Shown here: piece after piece, positions 41,904 through 51,143 of the stretch
How positions within the stretch are numbered: position 1 is the stretch's first letter
How the letters are laid out: each line of letters opens with the position of its first letter
Assembly: GCA_964555285.1 (NCBI GenBank)
Contig: CAZKRM010000017.1
Span: forward strand, 1-64,000
Length of the DNA: 64,000 nt
Origin: JBBIQV01 sp964555285
GTDB taxonomy: Bacteria > Nitrospirota > Nitrospiria > Nitrospirales > Nitrospiraceae
Direction of reading: 5' to 3'
Position numbers and translations under genes: made by a program
Notes under the pieces: model-generated
Seen by the model: only the letters and a program-made list of their open reading frames with translations
What the model was told of the DNA's origin: nothing
The model's database searches: none

Positions 41904-42047
41904 GAGACACTCCGTCGGAGTCCTCGCCGTCGCGAGCGACTCAGAGCGTGAATCAATCGGCTTTCTCTTCACGAAGACGACTCGGGCACCGGAGCCAGGA
42001 ACGCACACGATCAGCTTGCTTCTCCCAACAGAGGAACACAACCAGCA

Positions 42048-44540
42048 ATGAGTGAATCAGCCGAGCCGGATCCCCAGCAAGTCCAGGCCGCCGACATTCC
42101 GGATCAGCTTCCGCTGCTCCCGGTTCGCGACATCGTCGTCTTCCCGTACATGGTCCTCCCGCTCTTTGTCGGCCGGGAGATGTCCATCAAAGCGATCGAG
42201 GCGGCATTGTCCGGCAACCGGATGATCTTCCTGGCCACCCAAAAAGCGCTCGACGTCGAGAACCCGACACCCGAGGACATCCATGCCGTCGGTACCGTCG
42301 GCATCATCATGCGCATGCTCAAGCTGCCCGACGAGCGGATCAAAATCCTCGTGCAAGGCCTCGCCAAGGGGAAAATCGAAGAGTACATCCAATCGGATCC
42401 TTACTACTCGATCCGCATCACCAAGTTGACGGAGCACAAGCAGGCCGGCTCCTCGCTGGAAATGGAAGCCGTGATGCGGACGGTGAAGGAGCAGATCGAG
42501 CGGATCGTCAGCCTCGGCAAGGTCCTGATTCCGGACGTCATGGTGGTCATCGAGAACCTGGAAGACCCCGGACGACTCGCCGACATGGTGGCATCGAATC
42601 TGGGGCTCAAAGTCGAAGTGACTCAGAGCGTCCTCGAGATCACCGACCCGATCAAACGCCTCAAGCAGGTCAGCGACATCCTCGCCAAAGAAATCGAAGT
42701 CCTCTCGATGCAGCAGAAGATCCAGGCGCAAGCCAAAGGCGAGATGGACAAGACCCAGCGCGAATACTTCCTCCGCGAGCAACTGAAGGCCATTCAAAAG
42801 GAGCTGGGGGAACTCGACGAACGTGCCGAAGAGGTCGCGGAATTCCGCAAACGCATCAAAGACGCCAAGATGCCGGAGAAGGTGCTCAAGGAGTCCGAGA
42901 AACAATTGAAGCGCCTGGAAAAGATGCACCCGGACACCGCGGAGTCGGCCACGGTCCGGACCTACCTGGAATGGATCGTTGAACTCCCGTGGTCCAAGAA
43001 GTCGAAAGACAATCTCGATCTCAAGGCCGCCGCCAAGGTCCTGAACGAGGATCACTACGATCTGGAGAAAGTCAAAGAACGCATTCTGGAATACCTCGCC
43101 GTCCGGAAACTGAAAGAGAAGATGAAGGGCCCGATCCTCTGCTTCGTCGGCCCGCCCGGTGTCGGGAAAACCTCCCTCGGCAAGTCCATTGCCCGCTCAT
43201 TAGGCCGGGAGTTCGTCCGGATCAGCCTCGGCGGCGTGCGGGACGAAGCGGAAATCCGGGGCCACCGCCGGACGTACGTCGGCGCCCTGCCGGGCCGCAT
43301 CATTCAAGGCATCAAACAGGCCGGCACCAACAATCCGGTCTTCATGCTCGATGAAGTCGATAAAGTCGGGATGGATTTCCGCGGCGATCCCTCCGCCGCC
43401 TTACTGGAGGTGTTGGACCCGGAGCAGAACAACTCCTTCACCGACCACTACCTCGGCGTGCCCTTCGACCTGACGGAGGTCATGTTCATCACCACGGCGA
43501 ACCTCATGGATCCGATTCTCCCTGCGCTGCGCGATCGGATGGAGATCATCGAGATTCCCGGGTACACCGAGGAGGAAAAACTCGGCATCGCGCAGAAGTA
43601 CCTCATCCCGCGCCAACTCAACGAGCATGGCATCACGGAGAAGCACGTGCGCATCCTCGAACCCACGATGCGGCAGATCATCTCCCACTACACGCGCGAG
43701 GCCGGTGTCCGGAATCTCGAGCGGGAAGTGGCCAACGTGATGCGCAAGGTGGCGAAGAAGGTCGCGGAGGGCAAGGCCCAGTGCCAGACCATCACGTCCG
43801 CGAACCTGAACAAGTACTTGGGCGTGCCCAAGTACATCCCGGAAGCCGAGCTGGAAAAAGATGAGATCGGAGTGGCCACGGGACTGGCCTGGACGGAAGC
43901 GGGCGGCGACGTGCTGTACATCGAAGCGACCGTCATGAAAGGAAAGGGCCAACTCACGCTCACCGGTCACCTGGGCGATGTGATGAAGGAATCCGCGCAG
44001 GCCGCGCTCAGCTACGTCCGGTCGCGCGAAACCACCTTGGGCATCAACCCCGACATCTTCGCCAAGAACGACATTCACATTCACGTCCCGGCCGGCGCCA
44101 TTCCCAAGGACGGCCCCTCCGCAGGAATCACCATGGCGACGGCGATCGCGTCCGCGCTGGCGCAAATTCCGGTCCGCCGCGACTTGGCGATGACCGGCGA
44201 GATCACGCTGCGGGGCCGCGTATTGCCGATCGGCGGTCTCAAAGAGAAAATTCTCGCGGCCAAGCGCGCCAAACTCAGTACGGTCATCCTGCCGAAGCGA
44301 AACAAGAAGGACCTGGAGGAAATTCCGAAGCACCTGCTCACGGGCATTCAATTGGTGTTCGCCGACACGGTGGACGACGTGATGAGAACGGCGCTGCGCC
44401 GGGGCACACGTACGCAGGCCGCTTCAAGAAAATCGCGGCAACCCGACAAAGGCTCCCGCGCGCCCAAGACGAAACGCGCGGCCCGCTCGGCCACCGGAAC
44501 GTCCCGCGCGCAAGTCGCGTCCGTTCCCGCCACCTTGTAG
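42048..44540 (+). CDS. lon: ATP-dependent protease Lon
   Basis: The 830-residue protein has an N-terminal substrate domain (about 18-210), a helical linker and an AAA+ module with Walker A CFVGPPGVGKTSLGKSIARS (about 363-382) and Walker B VFMLDEVDKVG. The serine protease domain has KDGPSAGITMATAIASAL (catalytic Ser) and the Lys in GLKEKILAAKRAK. It degrades damaged and regulatory proteins in the cytoplasm. The last 45 residues are a basic Ala/Arg/Lys/Ser tail not found in E. coli Lon. Confidence 0.96.
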   Translation: MSESAEPDPQQVQAADIPDQLPLLPVRDIVVFPYMVLPLFVGREMSIKAIEAALSGNRMIFLATQKALDVENPTPEDIHAVGTVGIIMRMLKLPDERIKILVQGLAKGKIEEYIQSDPYYSIRITKLTEHKQAGSSLEMEAVMRTVKEQIERIVSLGKVLIPDVMVVIENLEDPGRLADMVASNLGLKVEVTQSVLEITDPIKRLKQVSDILAKEIEVLSMQQKIQAQAKGEMDKTQREYFLREQLKAIQKELGELDERAEEVAEFRKRIKDAKMPEKVLKESEKQLKRLEKMHPDTAESATVRTYLEWIVELPWSKKSKDNLDLKAAAKVLNEDHYDLEKVKERILEYLAVRKLKEKMKGPILCFVGPPGVGKTSLGKSIARSLGREFVRISLGGVRDEAEIRGHRRTYVGALPGRIIQGIKQAGTNNPVFMLDEVDKVGMDFRGDPSAALLEVLDPEQNNSFTDHYLGVPFDLTEVMFITTANLMDPILPALRDRMEIIEIPGYTEEEKLGIAQKYLIPRQLNEHGITEKHVRILEPTMRQIISHYTREAGVRNLEREVANVMRKVAKKVAEGKAQCQTITSANLNKYLGVPKYIPEAELEKDEIGVATGLAWTEAGGDVLYIEATVMKGKGQLTLTGHLGDVMKESAQAALSYVRSRETTLGINPDIFAKNDIHIHVPAGAIPKDGPSAGITMATAIASALAQIPVRRDLAMTGEITLRGRVLPIGGLKEKILAAKRAKLSTVILPKRNKKDLEEIPKHLLTGIQLVFADTVDDVMRTALRRGTRTQAASRKSRQPDKGSRAPKTKRAARSATGTSRAQVASVPATL

Positions 44541-44541
44541 T

Positions 44542-45606
44542 ATGCCGTCCGGCCACACGCGCAATCGGCCATCATCTCTCCGCGAATTCGACCTGATCCG
44601 CCTCCTGCAGCGCCGCTTCGGACATACCGACTCATCCGTCACCCGGGGAATCGGCGAGGACGCGGCCATCGTCACAACCCCGCCGCGTGACACGCTGTTG
44701 GTGACGACGGACCTCCTGGCAGAGAGAGTTCACTTTGACCTCGCCACCACCGGCTTTGACGAGGTCGGCTATCGCGCCGCCATTGCCAACCTGAGCGACA
44801 TCGCCGCCATGGGAGGTACGCCGCGCTTTCTCCTCGTCGCGCTGGCCATACCCGCCCGACACCGGACATCGGAGATCGTCGCCTTATACCGTGGTCTGAT
44901 GCGAGCCTGCCGTCCCTACGACGTGTGCCTCATCGGCGGCGACACGTCGGCGTCGCGACAGGGCCTGTTTTTGAGCATCACCCTACTTGGGACGATGCCT
45001 GCGAAACAGGCGCTGACGCGGAATGGTGCGCGAATCGGAGATCTGATTTACGTGACCGGCACCTTGGGGGATTCCCGCGCCGGCCTGGCATTACTGATGG
45101 CGGCGAAACACCGGGGCCGCCGGCCCGTCCCCCTCCGCCATGTACCCAACCGGCACGACCGATTCTTGATCCAACGCCACCTCCATCCTACGGCTCGGGT
45201 CGCCGAGGGACGATTCCTGGCCATGAAACGACTGGCTTCCGCAGCCATCGACCTCTCCGATGGATTGTCCGGCGATCTGCGGCATCTCTGCGAACAAAGC
45301 GGGGTCGGTGCGGAAGTGTTGCTGCCGATGCTCCCGATTTCCCCCGCATGTCGTGCCTATGCGCAACAACGCCGTCTCGACCCGACTCAACTCGCGCTGA
45401 GCGGCGGGGAGGACTACGAGCTCCTCTTCACGGTGCCGCGACGAAAACGTCCGACGCTCGACCGCCTGGCTCGCTCCCGCGGCTTTCGCATGACCTGCAT
45501 CGGCGCGATTACGCCCGGGCGTGCCGGCATCACGGCGAGAGAACCGGATGGAACGCAGCACCCGCTTCGCGTCACAAGTTACGAACATTTCGGCGAATCT
45601 CACTGA
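44542..45606 (+). CDS. thiL: Thiamine-monophosphate kinase (ThiL)
   Basis: The 354-residue PurM-fold ATPase has REFDLIRLLQRRFG, GIGEDAAIVTTPPRDTLLVT and TTDLLAERVHFDLATTGFDE, the ThiL signature. VCLIGGDTSASRQGLFLSIT and LALSGGEDYELLFTVPRRKR follow. It phosphorylates thiamine phosphate to the active cofactor. It starts one base after the lon stop. Slightly longer than average because of a 25-residue N-terminal lead; a later start is possible. Confidence 0.92.
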   Translation: MPSGHTRNRPSSLREFDLIRLLQRRFGHTDSSVTRGIGEDAAIVTTPPRDTLLVTTDLLAERVHFDLATTGFDEVGYRAAIANLSDIAAMGGTPRFLLVALAIPARHRTSEIVALYRGLMRACRPYDVCLIGGDTSASRQGLFLSITLLGTMPAKQALTRNGARIGDLIYVTGTLGDSRAGLALLMAAKHRGRRPVPLRHVPNRHDRFLIQRHLHPTARVAEGRFLAMKRLASAAIDLSDGLSGDLRHLCEQSGVGAEVLLPMLPISPACRAYAQQRRLDPTQLALSGGEDYELLFTVPRRKRPTLDRLARSRGFRMTCIGAITPGRAGITAREPDGTQHPLRVTSYEHFGESH

Positions 45607-45613
45607 GCCACGC

Positions 45614-46105
45614 ATGATGTTCTCTCTTTCCCGCATCCAGTCCACGCTTCGTCAGGTCCTCCACCTGCAAGAGTCTCCCCATCGAACCGCACTCGCCTTC
45701 GCCGTAGGCGTGTTTATCACCTTTTCTCCGACCTATGGACTCCACGTGCTCATGGCCGTCTTTTGCACCTGGGCCTTCGGTCTCAATTTCTTGGCGCTGT
45801 TCCTGGGCCTGTCGATCAACAACCCCTGGACGATCGTGCCGATCCTCGGCCTGACTTTTTGGACAGGCGCACGCCTCCTCGGAACGCCGGACCCGCCACC
45901 GTTGGATTGGAGCGATCTCAGTTTCATGGCCGTTTACCACCAGGTACTGCCCTACGCGCTGCCGTTCTTTTTCGGAGGCATGGTCTTGAGCCTACTGGGC
46001 GCTGCGCTCTCCTACCCGGCTGCCTACTACTTCGTCGCAAAATACCGGCAAGCACACCCACCTGACCGGGAGGCACCATTGCCCCCTTCGAGCGAGGTGG
46101 GCTAA
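45614..46105 (+). CDS. DUF2062 small membrane protein
   Basis: The start is ATG 45614, 8 nt after thiL (163 residues). DUF2062 pattern: ESPHRTALAFAVGVFITFSP, then TYGLHVLMAVFCTWAFGLNF and SINNPWTIVPILGLTFWTGA, with about four membrane segments. The same frame is open upstream, but that overlaps thiL. The function of the family is unknown; members are often found near cell-envelope genes. Confidence 0.8.
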   Translation: MMFSLSRIQSTLRQVLHLQESPHRTALAFAVGVFITFSPTYGLHVLMAVFCTWAFGLNFLALFLGLSINNPWTIVPILGLTFWTGARLLGTPDPPPLDWSDLSFMAVYHQVLPYALPFFFGGMVLSLLGAALSYPAAYYFVAKYRQAHPPDREAPLPPSSEVG

Positions 46106-46114
46106 GATGACGCC

Positions 46115-47536
46115 GTGCGCGAGTCACGTTCCCAGACCAAGTTCCCCTATGACGGCTCGGCGCTGTTTGCCGATCCGATCCACGAGTACGTCTCCTTCAC
46201 CGTCCCCTTCTCGACCCCGGACCAGTCGGAGCGAACCGAGAAGGACCTGATCGACTCCCCCTGGGTCCAGCGGCTCCGCTACATCTACCAACTCCAAAGC
46301 GCACGCTGGGTCTACCCCTCGGCGGAGCACAGCCGTTTCGTCCACTCGCTCGGCACCATGCACGTGGCCGGCCGCTTCGCTCGACATCTGTACCCATTTT
46401 TGAAACGGGCCGTGCCGGACGTGCCGTCGGAGCATTACATCGAAGAACTGCTCCGCATCACCGCGCTCGTGCACGACATCGGCCATGGCCCCTTCTGCCA
46501 TTTCTTCGACGACAACTTTTTGCATGTGTTCCACCTGACCCATGAGAAGCTGGGCCAGATCATCATTCGCGACCACCTCGGCCCGATCATCCGGAAAATC
46601 CGCCGCAGCCCATCCGGGCTGTTCGCGAGGGGCGAATCGCTCGACCCCGATCACATCGCGCATCTCATCTTGAAGGAGAAGGGGAAAGACATGTCGCGGG
46701 TGCCGCGCTGGCTCACCGCTTTGCAGCCGGTTATTTCCGGCAGCTACACCGCGGACAACCTGGACTACGTGCTACGCGACGCCTACATGTGCGGGGTCGC
46801 CGTCGGCCCGGTCGATCTCACTCGGCTCATTCACTACACCATCGTCACCGAGAAGGGATTCACGATCCATAAAACCGGCCTGCCGGCGCTGCAGATGTTC
46901 CTCAACACGCGGATGTACCTCTACTCGAACGTGTATTACCACCGGACTACGCGCGCGATCGACATCCATCTGCGCGACATCTTCGGCGACACGATGAAGC
47001 TTCTGTACCCCCATGACCCGCGCAAGAAGATGGAGGCCTACCTCACGCTGACGGACTGGTCGTTGCTCGAAGAAGTGCGGGGATGGACGCATACGCGGGA
47101 TTCGGCGCGGCGGCGTCTGGGAGCGGAGTGGGACCGGATCTTGAACCGCGATGTGAAGTGGAAGATGGCCTACAGCACGGTGTTGAAAGAGAAGGGCCAG
47201 GAACGGGGGATGGATTTCCCCAGCCACGAGCAGTTCGAGAAGCAGATTCAGAAAGAGTTGCCGGCAGACTTGCGGAAGCTACAGTTCAGAGTGGACATGG
47301 CCCCGCTCGATCCGCGACCTGATCCGAAAGACACGCGCGGCATTCCACTCTACGTCTATGACCCAGGCACCAAAGCGGTATCGACGGAGCCGCTGGAAGA
47401 GTTCCTCGATCTCCTGCCTACCCGTCTGGTCCAATTCCGCATCTACTCGCACGACCACCAGCACGATGCCGCCCTCTCCCGCGCCGCCGCCACGGTGCTG
47501 AATAAGACACCGTCGAGTATCGAGTCGAACGTCTGA
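46115..47536 (+). CDS. HD-domain phosphohydrolase (dGTPase/SAMHD1-like)
   Basis: The GTG start at 46115 gives 473 residues. The metal site reads FVHSLGTMHVAGRFARHLYP (first His) and TALVHDIGHGPFCHFFDDNF (His-Asp), with SGSYTADNLDYVLRDAYMCG further on (Asp). This is the architecture of the HD superfamily that includes dGTP triphosphohydrolases. The substrate is not known. Its last 20 codons are repeated, with synonymous changes, at 48431-48490 beyond an inserted two-gene module. Confidence 0.82.
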   Translation: MRESRSQTKFPYDGSALFADPIHEYVSFTVPFSTPDQSERTEKDLIDSPWVQRLRYIYQLQSARWVYPSAEHSRFVHSLGTMHVAGRFARHLYPFLKRAVPDVPSEHYIEELLRITALVHDIGHGPFCHFFDDNFLHVFHLTHEKLGQIIIRDHLGPIIRKIRRSPSGLFARGESLDPDHIAHLILKEKGKDMSRVPRWLTALQPVISGSYTADNLDYVLRDAYMCGVAVGPVDLTRLIHYTIVTEKGFTIHKTGLPALQMFLNTRMYLYSNVYYHRTTRAIDIHLRDIFGDTMKLLYPHDPRKKMEAYLTLTDWSLLEEVRGWTHTRDSARRRLGAEWDRILNRDVKWKMAYSTVLKEKGQERGMDFPSHEQFEKQIQKELPADLRKLQFRVDMAPLDPRPDPKDTRGIPLYVYDPGTKAVSTEPLEEFLDLLPTRLVQFRIYSHDHQHDAALSRAAATVLNKTPSSIESNV

Positions 47537-47544
47537 GATAGTCT

Positions 47545-48111
47545 TTACAGACCGGCAATTCGTTGACTGAACAGCTCCACGATCTTGCGAAACACGAACA
47601 ACGCAGTGTCTTTCGGGGAAGCAACGATCGCCTGCTCGGCTGACGCACGTACGGCATCAGTGGAGATGTGAAATCGCCGGACGACAAACTCCGCATCGGC
47701 GAGGTCCTGTTCTGTACCACGGCGAAGTTTGGCGATCACAAAATCGACCGGCGCCAAGAGTCGAATGCGCAACGCCTCTCGTTCGAAGAACACTCGCGCG
47801 CGCTCGCGATAACCAGGAGGCATCGCCACAACGGACCAGCCCGAGATGTTCTCGCTGAGATTGGCGGGAATCTTGTGGCTCTTCAGGAAGGCGCTGAACT
47901 GGTCAAAGTCGCCGGCCAGTTCTGCATCGAGGTCCTCGGTCTTCGCTTGTTCTGCGCCATACGCATACAGAGCCAGCCGTCCGATGAGGAGAAGATCCAG
48001 CTGCGTGCCTGTTTGCCGAACGTATTCCTGGAGCAGCGCAGTAATTCGTTCAAGCGTCAGGGCTGACAAAGTGTAAGGCCTCAATGAAGGTTCGATACTC
48101 GCGCTCGTCAA
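47545..48111 (-). CDS. Nucleotidyltransferase-like protein (DUF6036/AbiEii-like)
   Basis: The 188-residue protein contains QLDLLLIGRLALYAYGAEQA and KTEDLDAELAGDFDQFSAFL, an altered form of the G-G-x-A-L...D-x-D motif of DUF6036/AbiEii-type proteins. The usual second Gly of GG is Arg. PVDFVIAKLRRGTEQDLADA is typical of the family C-terminal half. The first codon at 48111 is TTG; translation may start a little later. It overlaps an uncharacterised upstream partner by 62 nt, a toxin-antitoxin-like arrangement. Confidence 0.6.
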   Translation of the reverse strand: MTSASIEPSLRPYTLSALTLERITALLQEYVRQTGTQLDLLLIGRLALYAYGAEQAKTEDLDAELAGDFDQFSAFLKSHKIPANLSENISGWSVVAMPPGYRERARVFFEREALRIRLLAPVDFVIAKLRRGTEQDLADAEFVVRRFHISTDAVRASAEQAIVASPKDTALFVFRKIVELFSQRIAGL

Positions 48112-48385
48112 TCGGGCCGTGATCCAAAGGAAGTGGCAATCGTCCCGTGACGAACTGAATCAGGCTCCGATAGGCCGTATACCACCGACAGGCTTTGCGA
48201 GAGGCCTCACGACCGACAGGATCATCGAGCAGTTCAGCTAGATCCAGCTTGTCGTTGAAAAGAACCTCCAGCCAGAGGACCCCGTGACTGCGCGGGTCAT
48301 CGAGAGCCTCTTTCAGCGTTGTCACGCCGGTGTAGGCGGGCAGGAGCTTCAGACGTGGTGTCGAAAGGACGCCATGCTCGGTCAT
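48050..48385 (-). CDS. Uncharacterised protein, partner of the DUF6036-like gene
   Basis: The 111-residue soluble, mainly helical protein starts at ATG 48385 (MTEHGVLSTPRLKLLPAYTG). It includes DLAELLDDPVGREASRKACR and PLDHGPIDEREYRTFIEALH. No family is recognised. Its 3' end overlaps the nucleotidyltransferase-like gene, so the pair is probably co-translated; it could be the antitoxin or specificity component. Confidence 0.5.
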   Translation of the reverse strand: MTEHGVLSTPRLKLLPAYTGVTTLKEALDDPRSHGVLWLEVLFNDKLDLAELLDDPVGREASRKACRWYTAYRSLIQFVTGRLPLPLDHGPIDEREYRTFIEALHFVSPDA

Positions 48386-48430
48386 CGGGGTCGCATTCTA
48401 GCCTCTGTATCGATAACAGTCTAGACAGAG

Positions 48431-48490
48431 TCTCTCCCGCGCCGCCGCCACGGTGCTGAATAAGACGCCGTCGAGCATCGAGTCTCATTT
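48431..48490 (+). pseudogene. Second copy of the HD gene 3' end
   Basis: This encodes LSRAAATVLNKTPSSIESHF and a stop, against ...TPSSIESNV and stop at the HD gene's own end (47478-47536). The DNA differs at silent positions (ACG/ACA, AGC/AGT) and at the final codons. It has no gene body and lies just beyond the 47545-48385 module, so the module is bracketed by the two copies. Confidence 0.75.
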
Positions 48491-48545
48491 TTGAAAAGAG
48501 AGGAGGGGGCAGGCAGGCTACTCCCTTAGCCTGGGGCAGATTAAA

Positions 48546-48558
48546 GGGGTCCGACCCC
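48546..48558. repeat. REP-like palindrome GGGGTCCGACCCC
   Basis: A 6-bp perfect inverted repeat with a 1-nt loop, flanked by TTAAA and GTTT. This is the form of short REP palindromes linked to RAYT transposases in many bacteria. A RAYT gene is at 54139-55080. The rest of 48491-48742 has no gene. Confidence 0.45.
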
Positions 48559-48742
48559 GTTTCCTCCCGTTCACTCCTGCTTCCGCCGGACGTGTGATGG
48601 CAAGACCTGGCCGTCGCCCCCTGCTTTGGCCCTCGCCCCCCGCTTCATTTCTTCCACCCTCCATTGTTGATCGGACCCGAGGCCGGTGCTATAGTTCGCA
48701 CAGTTTTCACGCAGCGGACCTTGGGTCTGAGCGCAGTCTGTC

Positions 48743-48979
48743 ATGAAAACCGACCTTTTGCGACGCATTACCATTGAGCCGGGCAAATGCGGGGGCCGTC
48801 CATGCATTCGCGGCATGCGCATGCGTGTCCAGGACATCCTGGATATGCTGGCGGCGGGCACGACCGAGGACGAGATCCTGCGCGACTATCCATACCTGGA
48901 GCGCGATGACATCCGTGCCGCCATGGCCTACGCCGCCGCCTACCTGAGCCACAGCATCGTGCCTGCACGGTCAGGATGA
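48743..48979 (+). CDS. DUF433 antitoxin-like protein
   Basis: The 78-residue protein has LLRRITIEPGKCGGRPCIRG, the DUF433 signature, then MRMRVQDILDMLAAGTTEDE and ILRDYPYLERDDIRAAMAYA. Its stop overlaps the DUF5615 start (ATGA). It is the antitoxin of the second DUF433/DUF5615 pair in the window and the only one on the plus strand. Confidence 0.75.
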   Translation: MKTDLLRRITIEPGKCGGRPCIRGMRMRVQDILDMLAAGTTEDEILRDYPYLERDDIRAAMAYAAAYLSHSIVPARSG

Positions 48980-49305
48980 AGTTCCTCGTGGACGCTAACC
49001 TGCCGCCCGGCCTCGCCACCTGGCTCCGCGAGCACGGACACGAAGCAACCCACATCAGCAATCACCCCGGCTTGGGTCCCGATGATCGCGCCCTCTTCGA
49101 GTTCGCCCGTCAGCACGGATACGTCCTCATGACGAAGGATGACGATTTTGCCGCGCTCGCTACACTCCTCGATGAGCCGGCAGCGGTCGTCTGGCTGCGA
49201 TTGGGCAATGCCACGAACTCCGCACTTCGGAACTGGTTGGAACCGCTTCTTCCCGAGATCCTGCAGCGTCTTGCTTCCGGGGAAACGCTCGTCGAAGTGG
49301 TCTGA
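48976..49305 (+). CDS. DUF5615 PIN-like toxin candidate
   Basis: The 109-residue protein begins MKFLVDANLPPGLATWLREH, then HISNHPGLGPDDRALFEFAR and VLMTKDDDFAAL, the T-K-D-x-D-F acidic motif of the family. AAVVWLRLGNATNSALRNWL follows. All expected acidic positions (D6, D near 37-38, DDD near 54-56) are present, so this copy looks active. It is coupled to the DUF433 gene. Confidence 0.75.
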   Translation: MKFLVDANLPPGLATWLREHGHEATHISNHPGLGPDDRALFEFARQHGYVLMTKDDDFAALATLLDEPAAVVWLRLGNATNSALRNWLEPLLPEILQRLASGETLVEVV

Positions 49306-49557
49306 GGCGTTCCTCTGTCAGGACAGGGGGCACCTCTGAAAATGGCTATCAAGAGCGTGGCGGGGCCCGGCGATCTGGATTCCTATCGAACCCGATCAAA
49401 GACTCCCGGTAGAGTTATTTTGCTTTGAAGATCGTTGTCCGAGTCAAGAAATCCGCCGCAGCCTGAAGGCCCCTCGCCGGTGAGTCCGGATCGGGAGAAT
49501 GGGTGATGGCAAGACGTGACCCTCATGCCTGCCCCAACCTCAGACCTTTTCCATCTG
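49306..49557. other. Non-coding gap between two TA-like modules
   Basis: A CCTCTGTC/GACAGGGG hairpin near 49312-49330 follows the DUF5615 stop. I see no gene in the remaining bases. Confidence 0.3.
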
Positions 49558-49890
49558 CTAGTCGAGAACCAGAAATGCGCTTTCGGGATTGAGGGAAAAC
49601 GCCCCTGCGTCTCGGACGCGGCGACGGAGTAACGTTTCGATCATGGCAGTGGATCCATTGCCGACTCGAACCCAGATCACTTTTGGCGGGTGGCCAAAGA
49701 GAAAACTGCGCTAATGAAAATCGGCGTCCTTGGTCACGATGGCGAAGCCATGCTGTGCGGCGTATTGCCAGACGACGGCATCGGCGGCATCCTGTAAGCC
49801 CACATCCCGTACGTGTTGAGAGTCGGGATATTCCCGCTGCAGGGATCGAACGAGTCGATGGGAGAGATTCTGATCGAAGAGCAGCTTCAC
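49558..49890 (-). pseudogene. DUF5615 toxin gene stopped by a single nonsense codon
   Basis: From GTG 49890 (overlapping the DUF433 stop) the frame reads VKLLFDQNLSHRLVRSLQRE and FAIVTKDADFH, then TAG at 49713-49711. It continues RSFLFGHPPKVIWVRVGNGS to a natural end at 49558. The family has Gln at the stop position, so a CAG-to-TAG change explains it. Without the stop the product would be 110 residues. The acidic site (D6, TKDAD) lies before the stop. Confidence 0.8.
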
Positions 49891-50114
49891 GACGGCGGGA
49901 GCGATACGAGCTTCCGCTCCCGATCAGCGGCAAAGGCAAGACAGGCTCGGATGTCTTCACGCGTGAGGTCGGGAAAATCGGCGAGAATCTCTTCTTCGCT
50001 CATGCCGGAGGCGAGATACTCCAACACGTCATACACGGTCATGCGGAGACCTCGAATGCACGGCTTGCCGCCACGCTTCTCCGGGTCGATGGTGATGCGA
50101 TCCTTCCAACTCAT
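49887..50114 (-). CDS. DUF433 antitoxin-like protein (partner inactivated)
   Basis: The start is ATG 50114 (MSWKDRITIDPEKRGGKPCI), giving 75 residues. It has RGLRMTVYDVLEYLASGMSE and ILADFPDLTREDIRACLAFA. The gene is intact while its toxin partner carries a stop, a common outcome of TA decay. Confidence 0.75.
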   Translation of the reverse strand: MSWKDRITIDPEKRGGKPCIRGLRMTVYDVLEYLASGMSEEEILADFPDLTREDIRACLAFAADRERKLVSLPPS

Positions 50115-50499
50115 ACGTAAAAGATTAGCTGGGGAAACGGGAAAGATCAAGACCGCTGCATGCCTGCTTTGAAAATGCGGGGCCTGTCGCCAACCAGCCC
50201 ATCCGGTCCGGCCGCCTCACCGACTCGGCGGCGCGCACAGACGTGGTCCGACTTCTTCGTCGGACCGTGCGCCCTCTTACCCCGCCCGGTGTGGGGACCC
50301 CGCTGCGGGCGGATGGGCCCCAGGTTGGCGCCACCCGCATTTTCATGATGCAGGGTGAGCGCCTTGCGCTCATGACGACTGTGTAGATGTGGTGAGGGGA
50401 CTGTGATGTAGCTCGGCTTGACACGGTCAATCGGGCGGTTTACAGTCCATCCACGGCCGGCAGGAATACCTCACTCAGACTGACCAAGGCTGCGATCAT
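50115..50499. other. No gene recognised
   Basis: This stretch is GC-rich around 50200-50340 and has no frame with a recognisable protein on either strand. It may hold the upstream control region for the Uma2 gene, but no clear promoter was seen. Confidence 0.3.
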
Positions 50500-51060
50500 A
50501 TGTCCACGCAAACCCGCTCAACGAAGCTGACCTACGAGGATTACCTCCTCTTCCCCGACGACGGGAAGCGCCACGAACTGATCCAGGGAGACCACTGCAT
50601 AACCCCTGCGCCGAGCACGAAGCATCAGAGGATTTCGCGCAATCTCGTGACCGCATTATGGACATTTGTTCAGCAGCGCTGACTGGGGGAAGTGTTCGAT
50701 GCCCCCTGCGACGTCATCTTGTCCGATGAAGACGTGGTCCAGCCGGATGTCCTGTTCGTGTCCGAGGCAAAGGCGGGTATCGTGACCGAAGACAACCTCA
50801 AGGGCGCCCCGGACCTCGTGGTGGAAATCCTTTCCGATGCCACCCGCAAGAAGGATGAAGTGACCAAGCGCAAGCTGTATGAGCACTTCGACGTGCAGGA
50901 ATACTGGATCGTGGACCCCGAGTTGCAGAGCGTGAAAGTGTTCCGGCTCAGCGACCACCGGTATGTCCGTACCGCTGAACTCTCGGCGGAAACACACGAC
51001 ACGCTCACGACTCCCCTCCTGCCCGATTTTCGCCTCCCGCTCATAGAACTCTTCCAGTAG
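50500..51060 (+). pseudogene. Uma2-family gene with one in-frame TGA
   Basis: The frame from ATG 50500 reads STKLTYEDYLLFPDDGKRHE and SRNLVTALWTFVQQR, then TGA (50680-50682). It continues in the same frame LGEVFDAPCDVILSDEDVVQ, PDVLFV, APDLVVEILSDATRKKDEVT (the PD...ExK site) and YWIVDPELQSVKVF to 51060. The product would be 186 residues, the family's normal length. A single point change at the TGA accounts for the break. Confidence 0.75.
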
Positions 51061-51143
51061 TCGTTCACAGAGTCTCTAAAAAGACCCGCCCATTCCGCCG
51101 ATTCGAGCGTCAGTGGAGCAGAAAAGGGACCCCTTAACATCCC

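Noticed and set aside
42057..43055. Long minus-strand frames opposite lon (also 43401-44351)
   Set aside because: Lon is intact with all motifs; the opposite frames are compositional shadows.
50680..50682. TGA in the Uma2 gene as a selenocysteine codon
   Set aside because: No selenoprotein is known in this family, the position is not catalytic, and no SECIS-like hairpin was seen directly after it.
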